A stretch of DNA of 64,000 bases, taken from Nematocida ironsii. Its lineage: Eukaryota > Microsporidia. The notes beneath the pieces are model-generated. The model saw only the letters and a list, made by a program, of their open reading frames with translations, searched no databases and had not been told where the DNA came from. Location of the stretch: contig LTDK01000159.1 of NCBI GenBank assembly GCA_001642415.1, positions 36,059-100,058 of the forward strand, given 5' to 3'. Below are positions 9,142-17,378 of the stretch, piece by piece; the stretch's first letter is position 1; every line of letters starts with the position of its first letter. Position numbers and translations under genes: made by a program.

Positions 9142-9619
9142 ACCTAAATACTTTAAAATAATTCAGTGCATGGATTAGCCAGAGCCTAGAAATATCTCCA
9201 TCAAATGGGCAATAAAATACAGCAATAATGAATGCATTTAAAGAGCATTCTGTGTAAGAATATTTAAGGAAATAATTTGCTTTCTTATAATGTCTTAGTA
9301 TAACGGTAATTACTATATAAGGATATTTTAGTAGAATACTATAAGAAAGCCATATACCAAATGGTTTAATGAAAATATAACTGCCATTTAATGAATATTC
9401 AGATTGACTGTGTTATATGTGTGCAGTACTCCTATATTAATAAAACAACAGAAGAATTATTACATCTTATAATTCAGTAGAAAGTAACCAGAAATTTAAG
9501 TAGTTACATGATATTACTACAAAATGACTTATAAAATGAATTCTTTAATTTAAATGTGTGCTTTATGTAGAAGATTATTAAACAACCAGAAATTCCTTAG
9601 AATAAATTTAGTCTCACCA
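9142..9619. other. Convergent intergenic region
   Basis: AT-rich sequence between the 3' ends of PAM18 and the CAP-domain gene. I find no ORF, RNA gene or repeat in it. Confidence 0.55.
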
Positions 9620-10813
9620 TCATGTAGAAGGTCCAGACTGTGTTCCTATGCTCTGCGTGTTATTCTGTCTGGGCTGTACCATGATTAGTTTTATAATGGT
9701 TTGTTGCTGTGGTGATGGATTTGATCCATTCTCCTGTGCATTCTGTGTTTTTAGCATATCCGGAGTAAGTGGACTAGGATGGGGCATTGGTGATGTAAAA
9801 TTAACAGTCCTCGGATTAATTGCACCTGGTTGTTCACCAGGCATTACTTGCTGACCTTCTCCCAATATATGTGGCTCCTGTGTCTGCTGCCTCTGTGTTT
9901 GTGGCTGTAATCCTTGTGCTTGTTGTGATCCTTGGGTTCCCTGTGTTTGCGGTCCCTGTGTTTGTTGCCCTTGTGTTTGCTGGGTCTGTTCCTGTATAGA
10001 GGTTTCTGGTACTTCTATTTCCTGTATTTTCTTGCCATCCTCTCTCTCAAGAATAAATTTTATTGGTGGATTCTGTGATGAGTCTTGAGTTAGCCTAGTC
10101 ATTTTTGGATAGACTAATTCTACTACACTATACGCTTTTTTATTAGACTTATTGTCTTGTGGCATAACTGGCTTTAATGGGATTTGCATGTCACTAATCC
10201 CTGGCATAAGCCCCATTGAATTTGGTCTCTGCATTGCAAGTGGTGCATTTTTCTGCACTGGAGCAGGCGTTGAACGAGTGCTTGTGACCATTAAGCCATT
10301 ATTATTAGATGCTCCATAACTTGCTTTCTTCTGCAAAGCCTTCTCTGTTTTTCTTGCATCTTCTGCACTCTCCTGCCCAAATATAGCTGAGAGGTATATG
10401 CCAGATTCAGTTTTTAACTTGTATACCCCTAAGTGTGTATACTCTGGAGCATTCACAATGTTTTCTCTGTGCGTTTCGGACTTTATCCACTCTTCAAATA
10501 TGTCAATCCCTTCTTTCTCTTTGTTTACACTCTTCCCTATGTTCTCTCCCATTGCAATTGGTTTATAGCCATGCTTCTGGGCTAGCTCCCATAGAAGCTC
10601 TGTTTTGTTTTCTAACTCACTCGACCCAGCAAGAATCTCTGCCCTATCCCTTGCAATTTCATTCATTGAATCTACAACAGTTAGCTTGTTTAAATTGTAC
10701 TTCAGCCGGCTCTCTTGAATCGCATCAATTACTTGCCGTGCTACATCACACACCACAAATGGTATAATAATTAAAATGCATACTCTCATAGTCCAAAATA
10801 CAGATGTACACAT
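9620..10813 (-). CDS. Secreted CAP/SCP-domain protein with Gln-rich tail
   Basis: The longer frame begins with GTG, so the start is the ATG at 10813 (397 aa) or the ATG at 10789, which places MRVCILIIIPFVVC directly at the N-terminus as a signal peptide. A CAP (SCP/PR-1) domain follows (about residues 20-150): GENIGKS, then WIKSETHRENIV, then YTHLGVYKL and SAIFGQE, the usual order of the family's conserved stretches. The C-terminal half is Pro/Gln/Thr/Gly-rich, with many QTQGPQ-like units, and looks disordered. CAP proteins are secreted and in parasites often host-exposed, with lipid-binding or unknown roles. The repetitive tail is unlike typical CAP proteins. Domain call good, function unknown. 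Confidence 0.75.
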   Translation of the reverse strand: MCTSVFWTMRVCILIIIPFVVCDVARQVIDAIQESRLKYNLNKLTVVDSMNEIARDRAEILAGSSELENKTELLWELAQKHGYKPIAMGENIGKSVNKEKEGIDIFEEWIKSETHRENIVNAPEYTHLGVYKLKTESGIYLSAIFGQESAEDARKTEKALQKKASYGASNNNGLMVTSTRSTPAPVQKNAPLAMQRPNSMGLMPGISDMQIPLKPVMPQDNKSNKKAYSVVELVYPKMTRLTQDSSQNPPIKFILEREDGKKIQEIEVPETSIQEQTQQTQGQQTQGPQTQGTQGSQQAQGLQPQTQRQQTQEPHILGEGQQVMPGEQPGAINPRTVNFTSPMPHPSPLTPDMLKTQNAQENGSNPSPQQQTIIKLIMVQPRQNNTQSIGTQSGPST

Positions 10814-10951
10814 TATATACACAGCTGAAACACTCCATAGATATTAAATATTAAATGTCCCTGTGGCATGAAACTCTGAAGTATAAACGCAAAGCGATTA
10901 ACACAGGATTTTACATGGATAATAAAATATTTTCATTTTATACTTTTATTA

Positions 10952-11257
10952 TTATTTGTTGTAAATATGTAATAGTACATCTTCTAATTCTTCCACAGAC
11001 AGATCTGCTTGTAAATGGTGAAGTAACAGTTTCCTGTCTGTTTTCTCAATTACTTCTAAAATCTTCTTGTGCTTCTTTAGTGTTTCTTTATATAAATCAT
11101 AAACTGTTTCTTTTGTTACTGGGTCATCTATTTTCCACCCTAAAATTCTAGTCTGCAGCCAAAAATACTCTTTCTCTTCTTTACTTAAGCCCGATGATAA
11201 TCCTGTGACAGAGCATTCTTCGTATAATTTTAATATTTCGTGTTCCTGTAATTCCAT
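10952..11257 (-). CDS. Small helical protein, unrecognised
   Basis: A 101-aa, strongly helical, charged protein (Leu, Lys and Glu-rich) with no signal or membrane segment. The segment LSKEEKEYFWLQTRILGWKI loosely recalls LTDEDIEYLKNSLNILGYKL in the protein at 7304, which may be chance or a shared helical module. It lies on the same strand as its two neighbours. Two CGGGTTAT motifs lie directly upstream of its start codon. No family assigned. Confidence 0.5.
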   Translation of the reverse strand: MELQEHEILKLYEECSVTGLSSGLSKEEKEYFWLQTRILGWKIDDPVTKETVYDLYKETLKKHKKILEVIEKTDRKLLLHHLQADLSVEELEDVLLHIYNK

Positions 11258-11275
11258 TAAATTTTTTATAAATTT

Positions 11276-11293
11276 CGGGTTATATCGGGTTAT
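11276..11293 (+). promoter_or_regulatory. Doublet of CGGGTTAT motifs
   Basis: Two copies of CGGGTTAT start 10 bp apart (11276 and 11286) in the gap of about 30 bp between the start of the gene at 10952-11257 and the stop of the gene at 11290. They are in reverse orientation relative to the downstream gene. Position suggests a promoter element. The second copy overlaps the 3' end of the upstream gene. Confidence 0.35.
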
Positions 11294-11868
11294 TCAATTT
11301 TGTTAAAATTGCAGCACATGAATAATTTTATGCAGTATACAGCACTTGTACTTAAAAGTACTCTCCAATACGCTGACATGTCAGAATAACCCAGGCTGTA
11401 AAGAACCATTCCTGTATACACAACAGACTGCTCTACTCCTAAATATAGAAGGATTGGTGAACTTTTATCTATACTACTAATACATTGTACAGAATACTCT
11501 ATGCACTTGCCAATGAGTAATATCAGTACAGTTCTTTTTAAAGAATTTACTGCTGTAATGCGAGTCATCTCCGTATTTCTGTTATGAAATATTATCTGAA
11601 GATATAGCATAATAAGGACTACAGATATAATCGATAGGTTATATTCTAATGTGTTTCTGTAGGTGTTAAGTATAACAACATACGCATACGATATAATACA
11701 CATTGTCCACGAAAAAATATATTTGTGCTGGGATAAGTGCATTCTTATGCTGTATCCATGTGGTTGGACCATCTCCTGTGAGAGCGAACAAATAATACTT
11801 TTACTCTTTTCATGCGACAAAGGGATAAGACAGTTTCTGTATTTATACGCATACTGCAAGTACATCAT
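11290..11868 (-). CDS. Multipass membrane protein, unrecognised
   Basis: A 192-aa protein with about four to five hydrophobic segments (roughly residues 50-70, 77-93, 110-128, 138-160 and 168-186) after a polar N-terminus. There is no cleavable signal and no motif I recognise. Length and layout would fit a small ER membrane enzyme subunit, such as a GPI-anchor assembly factor, but no residue pattern supports one. Two adjacent ATG codons make the exact start uncertain by one residue. Confidence 0.5.
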   Translation of the reverse strand: MMYLQYAYKYRNCLIPLSHEKSKSIICSLSQEMVQPHGYSIRMHLSQHKYIFSWTMCIISYAYVVILNTYRNTLEYNLSIISVVLIMLYLQIIFHNRNTEMTRITAVNSLKRTVLILLIGKCIEYSVQCISSIDKSSPILLYLGVEQSVVYTGMVLYSLGYSDMSAYWRVLLSTSAVYCIKLFMCCNFNKIE

Positions 11869-12545
11869 TACAAGTATAGGAGACCAAAAAAAATGCGCAC
11901 TTTTATTGGGCGCTTATTGACTAATAAAAATACAAAATAATATGCAGTAGAATTAGGCTATTACAAAATTATTTATACATAATGTAATCCACACTGTACA
12001 AACCACATAAAATACTCATAAGCACAGTTAAAACATAAATACCTTTAATATTTATCCAAGTATTAGCACTAAAATAATAAATGAATTAATCAAAACCTGC
12101 ATAACCTTTACAACTAATCCATCCCTACTATTATATGGTCTGCCCACTGGTTCTATCATATGGTTTAGTGTCCTACTATAATATTTTGTTTTATAAATTT
12201 AAATTATCCTGTGCCTCCTGAATTATTCATTCTAAATACTTATAGACTAATCCTATCACAGGGATAGAAATAAACAAAGACCAATTAAGTTGCTATTTTA
12301 TGTATAATTAATTAGACATAAATTCGTGAAGTACTTCGGGTTATTATTGAGAATTATTGCTAAAGTATAGCTATACAGAAATCCTAAAAGTAAATATATA
12401 ATAGAAATTATTTTAGAATATTTAACAAAAAAATACTGTTATTTCTATTTTTAGACATATTTAATAGTAATTTTATTTAAAGCTCAGTATAGTAATACCT
12501 ATTCCTTTAAAAAAAGAAAAAGAATTTTATTTTAGTCCTAGAAAA
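11869..12545. other. Divergent intergenic region with CGGGTTAT
   Basis: A gene-free stretch of 677 bp that should carry promoters for both flanking genes. One CGGGTTAT copy lies at 12337-12344. An A-rich then T-rich stretch (about 12500-12535) precedes the start at 12546. No RNA gene is recognised. Confidence 0.55.
12337..12344 (+). promoter_or_regulatory. Intergenic CGGGTTAT motif
   Basis: Exact copy about 200 bp upstream of the start codon of the large secreted protein at 12546, in the same orientation as the gene. Role unknown. Confidence 0.3.
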
Positions 12546-15287
12546 ATGATCATACAACTATTACTCGTAATAAGTAGTATTTATGCAAGAATGCCACTAC
12601 ATGAGATAATGGATGTACAGAAAGTCCTTTTTGGAAATGAAAATGATCTGAAGATTAATCCAAACGGTTCTTTAAACCTACTGCGTGGATATGTTTCACA
12701 CAATGCAGGTTACATGCATAACAAAAGATTTTTCTCTCCAGAGATAAACATAGCCTATAAATTAGAAGATAAGATTGATTTTACAGAGAATAAGCATACT
12801 TATAAATACATTAGAACTCCAGAAAATGACAAGCCATATGATCCTGCTCTTGAAGATGGTGTGATTAAGATGGATTATTTGCAGAAGTTTCATAAAATGA
12901 TTATTTATATGTTTCCATCTGAGTGTAATACCCTTTCAATTGAACCGTATAAATCCAATTCATTCACTGGGTTCTTAAGATTCCACAGTGATAAGCCGGA
13001 TAGTATATACATACTCTCTGCTTTATTGCTTTTATCTGAAGGCATTTATGTTCCCATTGATATAGATAAAAATGAGTCAAATGGAAAAATGGCAGTTGTT
13101 TTAAACAATACAAAGAAAACACACTCTTACATCAACTTAGATATGCACTTAAAGGGGATTATGCCAGATGAACATGGCGAATTAATTGCTCAGACAGAAA
13201 CAGAAGAAATTATCGAATTCTTTAAAGAATTTTGCAGATACGGATTCTTATCCGGAATGTGTGAATTTATAGAGCCAACAACACAAGACGATTTTTCTGT
13301 TGGTAATTTCCTAAACAGTGCAAATTTCCTTATACACTCATATATTTATGAGTATATTGAGGATATACATCAGTATAAACAATTAGTAAAATCTACACTG
13401 AAATTATTAGAGGATTTATATGAATCTTCAATGGAACTATCAATTACACCGAAATCCACAGAGACGGTAAAAAATTCACTTTTTACACCAATAGATACCA
13501 TTATAGCAGAAGAAGTACTTATTAAAAAGTTTTGTGAGTTTAAGTCTAAATTAGACTGTGCAGCAATTATTCCATTCATAAATAATGCATCTGTATACTC
13601 ACACACAAGAATACCAGAGCATACTCAAATGAACACAGAAACAATGCCAGATGAAACATCGTACTACAATAATCATGTTGAAACTATGCTGCTAAACCTT
13701 TTCTGCACTTTTACCTATAATCCAGAAGACATGAAACATTCAACAGCACATATTACAAAACCATCAGATGCTCTAGTAAGGTTTTTTGATAAATACTCTA
13801 CTCCAAATGAGTGTGCTACACAAGAAATGCACAGAGATTGGTCTGCAATAGTATCTAATTTAAATAATCCAAATATTATATACAACAGAAATAATGGAAA
13901 TGCTCTTTTTGGTGGTCTAATTAACATTCTTTATGTTATATACGAGCTAACCCAAAGCACAGATGTATTAAATGGAATTGATTTTATATACAGAAATTGC
14001 TCTGTTCATGATGATATTTTAACCATGAATATTCAGGATGTATCAGACTATTTACAGTATGTATTTGGACTTCTTACAGTAAACAGGTCATTAAACATTT
14101 ACTCCTTTGATTTATCGCATGTTAAGAGAATTAATGATTCACTTGATATATGCGGTAAGATCGCAATGAGATTATTAAATGGCTATGTTTCATCAGATAT
14201 AGAATTGGATTTTTCATCTAATTTCTGTACATTTAGGATAGTTTCTGGCATATCACACCTTTCCCAGGACATGTGTGATGATATTATTCAAATCACTGGA
14301 AAGTACTTGTCTCTGAATAATTACACTGGGTATATTATTTACAATTATATAATTAATAATTTCAACTACTCTACTCCATCAACGGGTAATAATATAGAAC
14401 CTATTTCAGTTAATGTTAATATACCCGAAATTACACCAAGTATGACACCAAATGAAATATTCTTATTTGGACCAATAGAAAGCTTAAAATATAAGTCTTC
14501 TATTCTTATGGACTTCTTAATTAATAATAGTAGTGGAAATTTGCCTATAAATACTGCCATGGAACGATTCACTGAAAATATTATAGGAAGCGTATCTCTT
14601 AATATTGAAAGAGAAAGAATTGAAATTCTCTCTAAGTGCATATGTAATCTTAAGTATATGAAATATTATCCAAAGATTAATTATTTCGTGCATAATTTAA
14701 CCGATTTTACTTATAATAGTGTAAAACTAATAATAATTGATATAATACAAGGAAATTATCCGAAACAATCTGTTATATCCTCATTATATCACGTGTTTAT
14801 GCATCCCATATGCAGTAAGTATGCATTTGAAATATTTGAACCAAAAACAATATTCTTACACCTGTTCAGTACACTAACTAAAAAATATGAACTCTCGTGT
14901 TTATACAGTGTGCTAACTAATATGGATAAAGGGTTCGCATCTAAAGACAAAACCACTTTGAATAATATTTATCTTACATGGTTGTCTTATGCATGTGGCA
15001 ATCCTGAATATTCATGTACACAGATTGGCTACATCTACAGTTTCATAGACTATAAAAAACTGTCTACAGAATTTGCTAATAGTGCAGCACTCAATGGAAG
15101 TATTAACTTTAATGAAATTCTGTCTAGCTTAGAATTGGAAAAGGACTCTTTAGTTGCCAATAATGAGGATGGTAAGGAAAAATATGAGAATATTATAAAA
15201 TATTTAAAAAATGCAAGTGCTCTTATAAATGAATATTTAGGATGTAATCCTAGATTATCTAAAAAGAGAAAACACTCAGACAAATAG
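12546..15287 (+). CDS. Large secreted protein, possible Nematocida large-gene-family member
   Basis: A 913-aa protein with a short signal peptide (MIIQLLLVISSIYA) followed directly by MPLHEIMDVQKVLFG. The body has no domain I know. It contains a conserved-looking segment around residues 140-175 (TGFLRFHSDKPDSIYILSAL, then LLLSEG) and is Asn/Ile/Tyr-rich with no further membrane span. The C-terminus is basic (LSKKRKHSDK). Nematocida species carry expanded families of large signal-peptide proteins with no outside homologs, reported as host-exposed. This protein fits in size, signal and composition, but membership is inferred. The basic C-terminus could be a nuclear localisation signal if the protein reaches host cytoplasm. 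Confidence 0.6.
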   Translation: MIIQLLLVISSIYARMPLHEIMDVQKVLFGNENDLKINPNGSLNLLRGYVSHNAGYMHNKRFFSPEINIAYKLEDKIDFTENKHTYKYIRTPENDKPYDPALEDGVIKMDYLQKFHKMIIYMFPSECNTLSIEPYKSNSFTGFLRFHSDKPDSIYILSALLLLSEGIYVPIDIDKNESNGKMAVVLNNTKKTHSYINLDMHLKGIMPDEHGELIAQTETEEIIEFFKEFCRYGFLSGMCEFIEPTTQDDFSVGNFLNSANFLIHSYIYEYIEDIHQYKQLVKSTLKLLEDLYESSMELSITPKSTETVKNSLFTPIDTIIAEEVLIKKFCEFKSKLDCAAIIPFINNASVYSHTRIPEHTQMNTETMPDETSYYNNHVETMLLNLFCTFTYNPEDMKHSTAHITKPSDALVRFFDKYSTPNECATQEMHRDWSAIVSNLNNPNIIYNRNNGNALFGGLINILYVIYELTQSTDVLNGIDFIYRNCSVHDDILTMNIQDVSDYLQYVFGLLTVNRSLNIYSFDLSHVKRINDSLDICGKIAMRLLNGYVSSDIELDFSSNFCTFRIVSGISHLSQDMCDDIIQITGKYLSLNNYTGYIIYNYIINNFNYSTPSTGNNIEPISVNVNIPEITPSMTPNEIFLFGPIESLKYKSSILMDFLINNSSGNLPINTAMERFTENIIGSVSLNIERERIEILSKCICNLKYMKYYPKINYFVHNLTDFTYNSVKLIIIDIIQGNYPKQSVISSLYHVFMHPICSKYAFEIFEPKTIFLHLFSTLTKKYELSCLYSVLTNMDKGFASKDKTTLNNIYLTWLSYACGNPEYSCTQIGYIYSFIDYKKLSTEFANSAALNGSINFNEILSSLELEKDSLVANNEDGKEKYENIIKYLKNASALINEYLGCNPRLSKKRKHSDK

Positions 15288-15826
15288 AAATATTACTTAT
15301 TCATTTGATTTTCTAATAAAATAAGTAGTTTAAAACATATTTTAAATATTTTATAGGTATTTTATAAAGCAATTCATGTATTATATATGGTATAATAATA
15401 TATTTAAATTGGATGTTCCTTCTTATTACAAAATATATTATTATCTAGTGTAAGGCATAAATAATATTTTATTTTAATAAATTATGCATAGTTCACATCT
15501 AGTACTTTTCTGATTTATTCCTCTTCTCACCTGCTTCTTTAATAAATCGTATTTTTTTGTATTTTATATCTGAATATAAAAATAAAACTCTTCATGCTGT
15601 AAAATGAACTGGTTTGCTTTTATTTAAAGAGTAGCAATACAAAAATAAATTATAAATTATAAAAAGCATAAACAGATGACTAAACATAAAATTAAATAGT
15701 AAGAAAATGACCAGTTGTTGATTTAGTGAATGCGTGCGTATAAACAAATTTCAGATAGATTTATTTTCTATGCACAACTTACATAATGTAATAAAGTACA
15801 TCATATAATAATCCAGTTTATGGGCT
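15288..15826. other. Convergent intergenic region with a repeated 22-bp word
   Basis: No gene is seen. At 15476-15497 lies AATAAATT followed by ATGCATAGTTCACA, which recurs with one mismatch at 7073-7094. The remainder is AT-rich and unremarkable. Confidence 0.55.
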
Positions 15827-16705
15827 TTACCTTTTATTACTATTCTGTATGTCATGGATTTTCATTTTATTTTCAATATACTCCCTTGCTGTTTCATATT
15901 CCTCAATGCGACTTCTATTTATGCTTTTAATTTTTTCTTCTACACCATTTGGGGTTTTAAACAAAAAATACTGTCTTGATGCAGGATAGATAGACCGTTG
16001 TATCTCGCCATACGCACTCTCAAAATTCTTGTTTTTATACGACTTAATTACATGGCGGAAATCACTTGACTCAAGCTGTTTCAAATTTAAAAGAAAATCA
16101 AGCGTATTCATTAATGTATCTGAATTTATCTGTAAATTATCATTCCACTTATCAATACACAAATCATTCTCTCCTGATGTCTTGCAATTTCTAATGCGAA
16201 TAATTGACCGCCTGTCCCTATTAACACAGTTTAAGTCTAGCTTTTCTCTATTTGGTAAATACATTCTGTACTTTATACAGCCGTATGGATCAAGTACTTT
16301 AAGTATTTCATTTGATATTTCATTTGGCATCGATGATATGCCAACTACTTCATACTCATTTGACAGCTGAAACAAGAAAGCACCTGCATTTGGCCTAATC
16401 TTATACTCATACCCAAGAATGAAAAATGACCAGGTTTTTTCAAGTAAAACCTCCTCTATGTCTATAAATACAGTGGGAAGCGGTTTATCCTGCGGTGGAA
16501 GACTGCTTCCTTTCTTATCACTAAAACCAACCTCCCACAGTTCATTAAAAACTCTCTTTCCAGTGCCTGTTCTAATAAGAATACCCGCACCTACTAATGC
16601 ACCAATTCCTAACGCATATTTAGGAAATCTTAACGTATTTTTACTGGTAAGCCCATAAATAGAAGATATAACAGGCAGTGACTCAGTGTATTCTATTATA
16701 CCCAT
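15827..16705 (-). CDS. TIM50: Tim50-like mitosomal inner-membrane import receptor
   Basis: The start is set at the ATG at 16705, since the longer frame begins with TTG (292 aa). A single membrane segment lies at about residues 30-45 (ALGIGALVGAGILI). A FCP1/NLI-type HAD domain follows: LPTVFIDIEEVLLEKTW, YKIRPNAGAFLFQLSNEYEV, and further on KLDLNCVNRDRRSIIRI, the Tim50 counterpart of KDLSKLNRDLSKVIIID. The phosphatase motif DxDx[TV] reads DIEEV, so the second Asp is missing, as in yeast Tim50, and no phosphatase activity is expected. Tim50 receives presequence proteins at the TIM23 complex. A likely mitosomal function agrees with PAM18 at 8929. Confidence 0.8.
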   Translation of the reverse strand: MGIIEYTESLPVISSIYGLTSKNTLRFPKYALGIGALVGAGILIRTGTGKRVFNELWEVGFSDKKGSSLPPQDKPLPTVFIDIEEVLLEKTWSFFILGYEYKIRPNAGAFLFQLSNEYEVVGISSMPNEISNEILKVLDPYGCIKYRMYLPNREKLDLNCVNRDRRSIIRIRNCKTSGENDLCIDKWNDNLQINSDTLMNTLDFLLNLKQLESSDFRHVIKSYKNKNFESAYGEIQRSIYPASRQYFLFKTPNGVEEKIKSINRSRIEEYETAREYIENKMKIHDIQNSNKR

Positions 16706-16821
16706 AAAAAATTTATAAGTCACTAATAAATACAACAAAATTACCAGAACACCGCATAGCCCAAAATCACTCTAACACCAAGAATAGCTTAGAGAACATT
16801 TAATTATTTCATTTTTAAATA

Positions 16822-17178
16822 TTATTTCATTATTCCATTATAAAGCATTTTAAAGTACTTGGACTTTCCCTGTGCTTTGTTCTTTAGCTCCATTATTTCA
16901 TGTTCTTTGTCTTCTAAGTACTCTAATAATACATTTGCATCCCCATCTTTTGTCTCTAAATATGAGACAACTTCTTCTGATACGAATAAGTCTTCCTTTA
17001 AGCTGTTCACTGTCTTTTCTATGGTGCTAATGACTGTTTTGTTTATTTGAGGTAATTCTGTGTCTATATCGTATGTGTGCCTGTACAAACCATCAGATAC
17101 TTCTCTCATATTATTTATCAGCTGAATTAATAATCTGTTTAAGTCGTCCACTCGTTTAACCTTTTCACTCTCATTCAT
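16822..17178 (-). CDS. MED10: Mediator subunit Med10 (Nut2)-like
   Basis: A 118-aa helical protein. The order of features follows Med10: an N-terminal helix LNRLLIQLINNMREVSDGL, a second helix with INKTV...VNSLKEDL, then EEVVSYLETKDGDANVLLEY, matching the Med10 element 'vP-x-[DE]-VL-x-YID-x-G-x-NP', and a terminal helix with NKAQGKSKYF. The length equals that of known Med10 proteins. It would sit in the Mediator middle module. A second probable Mediator gene, Med22, is at 52520. A divergent coiled-coil protein cannot be ruled out. Confidence 0.6.
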   Translation of the reverse strand: MNESEKVKRVDDLNRLLIQLINNMREVSDGLYRHTYDIDTELPQINKTVISTIEKTVNSLKEDLFVSEEVVSYLETKDGDANVLLEYLEDKEHEIMELKNKAQGKSKYFKMLYNGIMK

Positions 17179-17378
17179 AAATATTTTATTTACTTTTTGC
17201 TTCTTATACTTTTAGTATTTCTAATTATACCAAGAATACTAAAAATGTATTTAGTAATCCTCCAAAATATAGCAGTAGAATAAACAGATGATACATAAAT
17301 ATAATTATAAATAGTTAAATTTAGAATTTGAGAGTATCAAATTTCGGGGTAATTCCATTTATTGTGATAAAAATGCTT

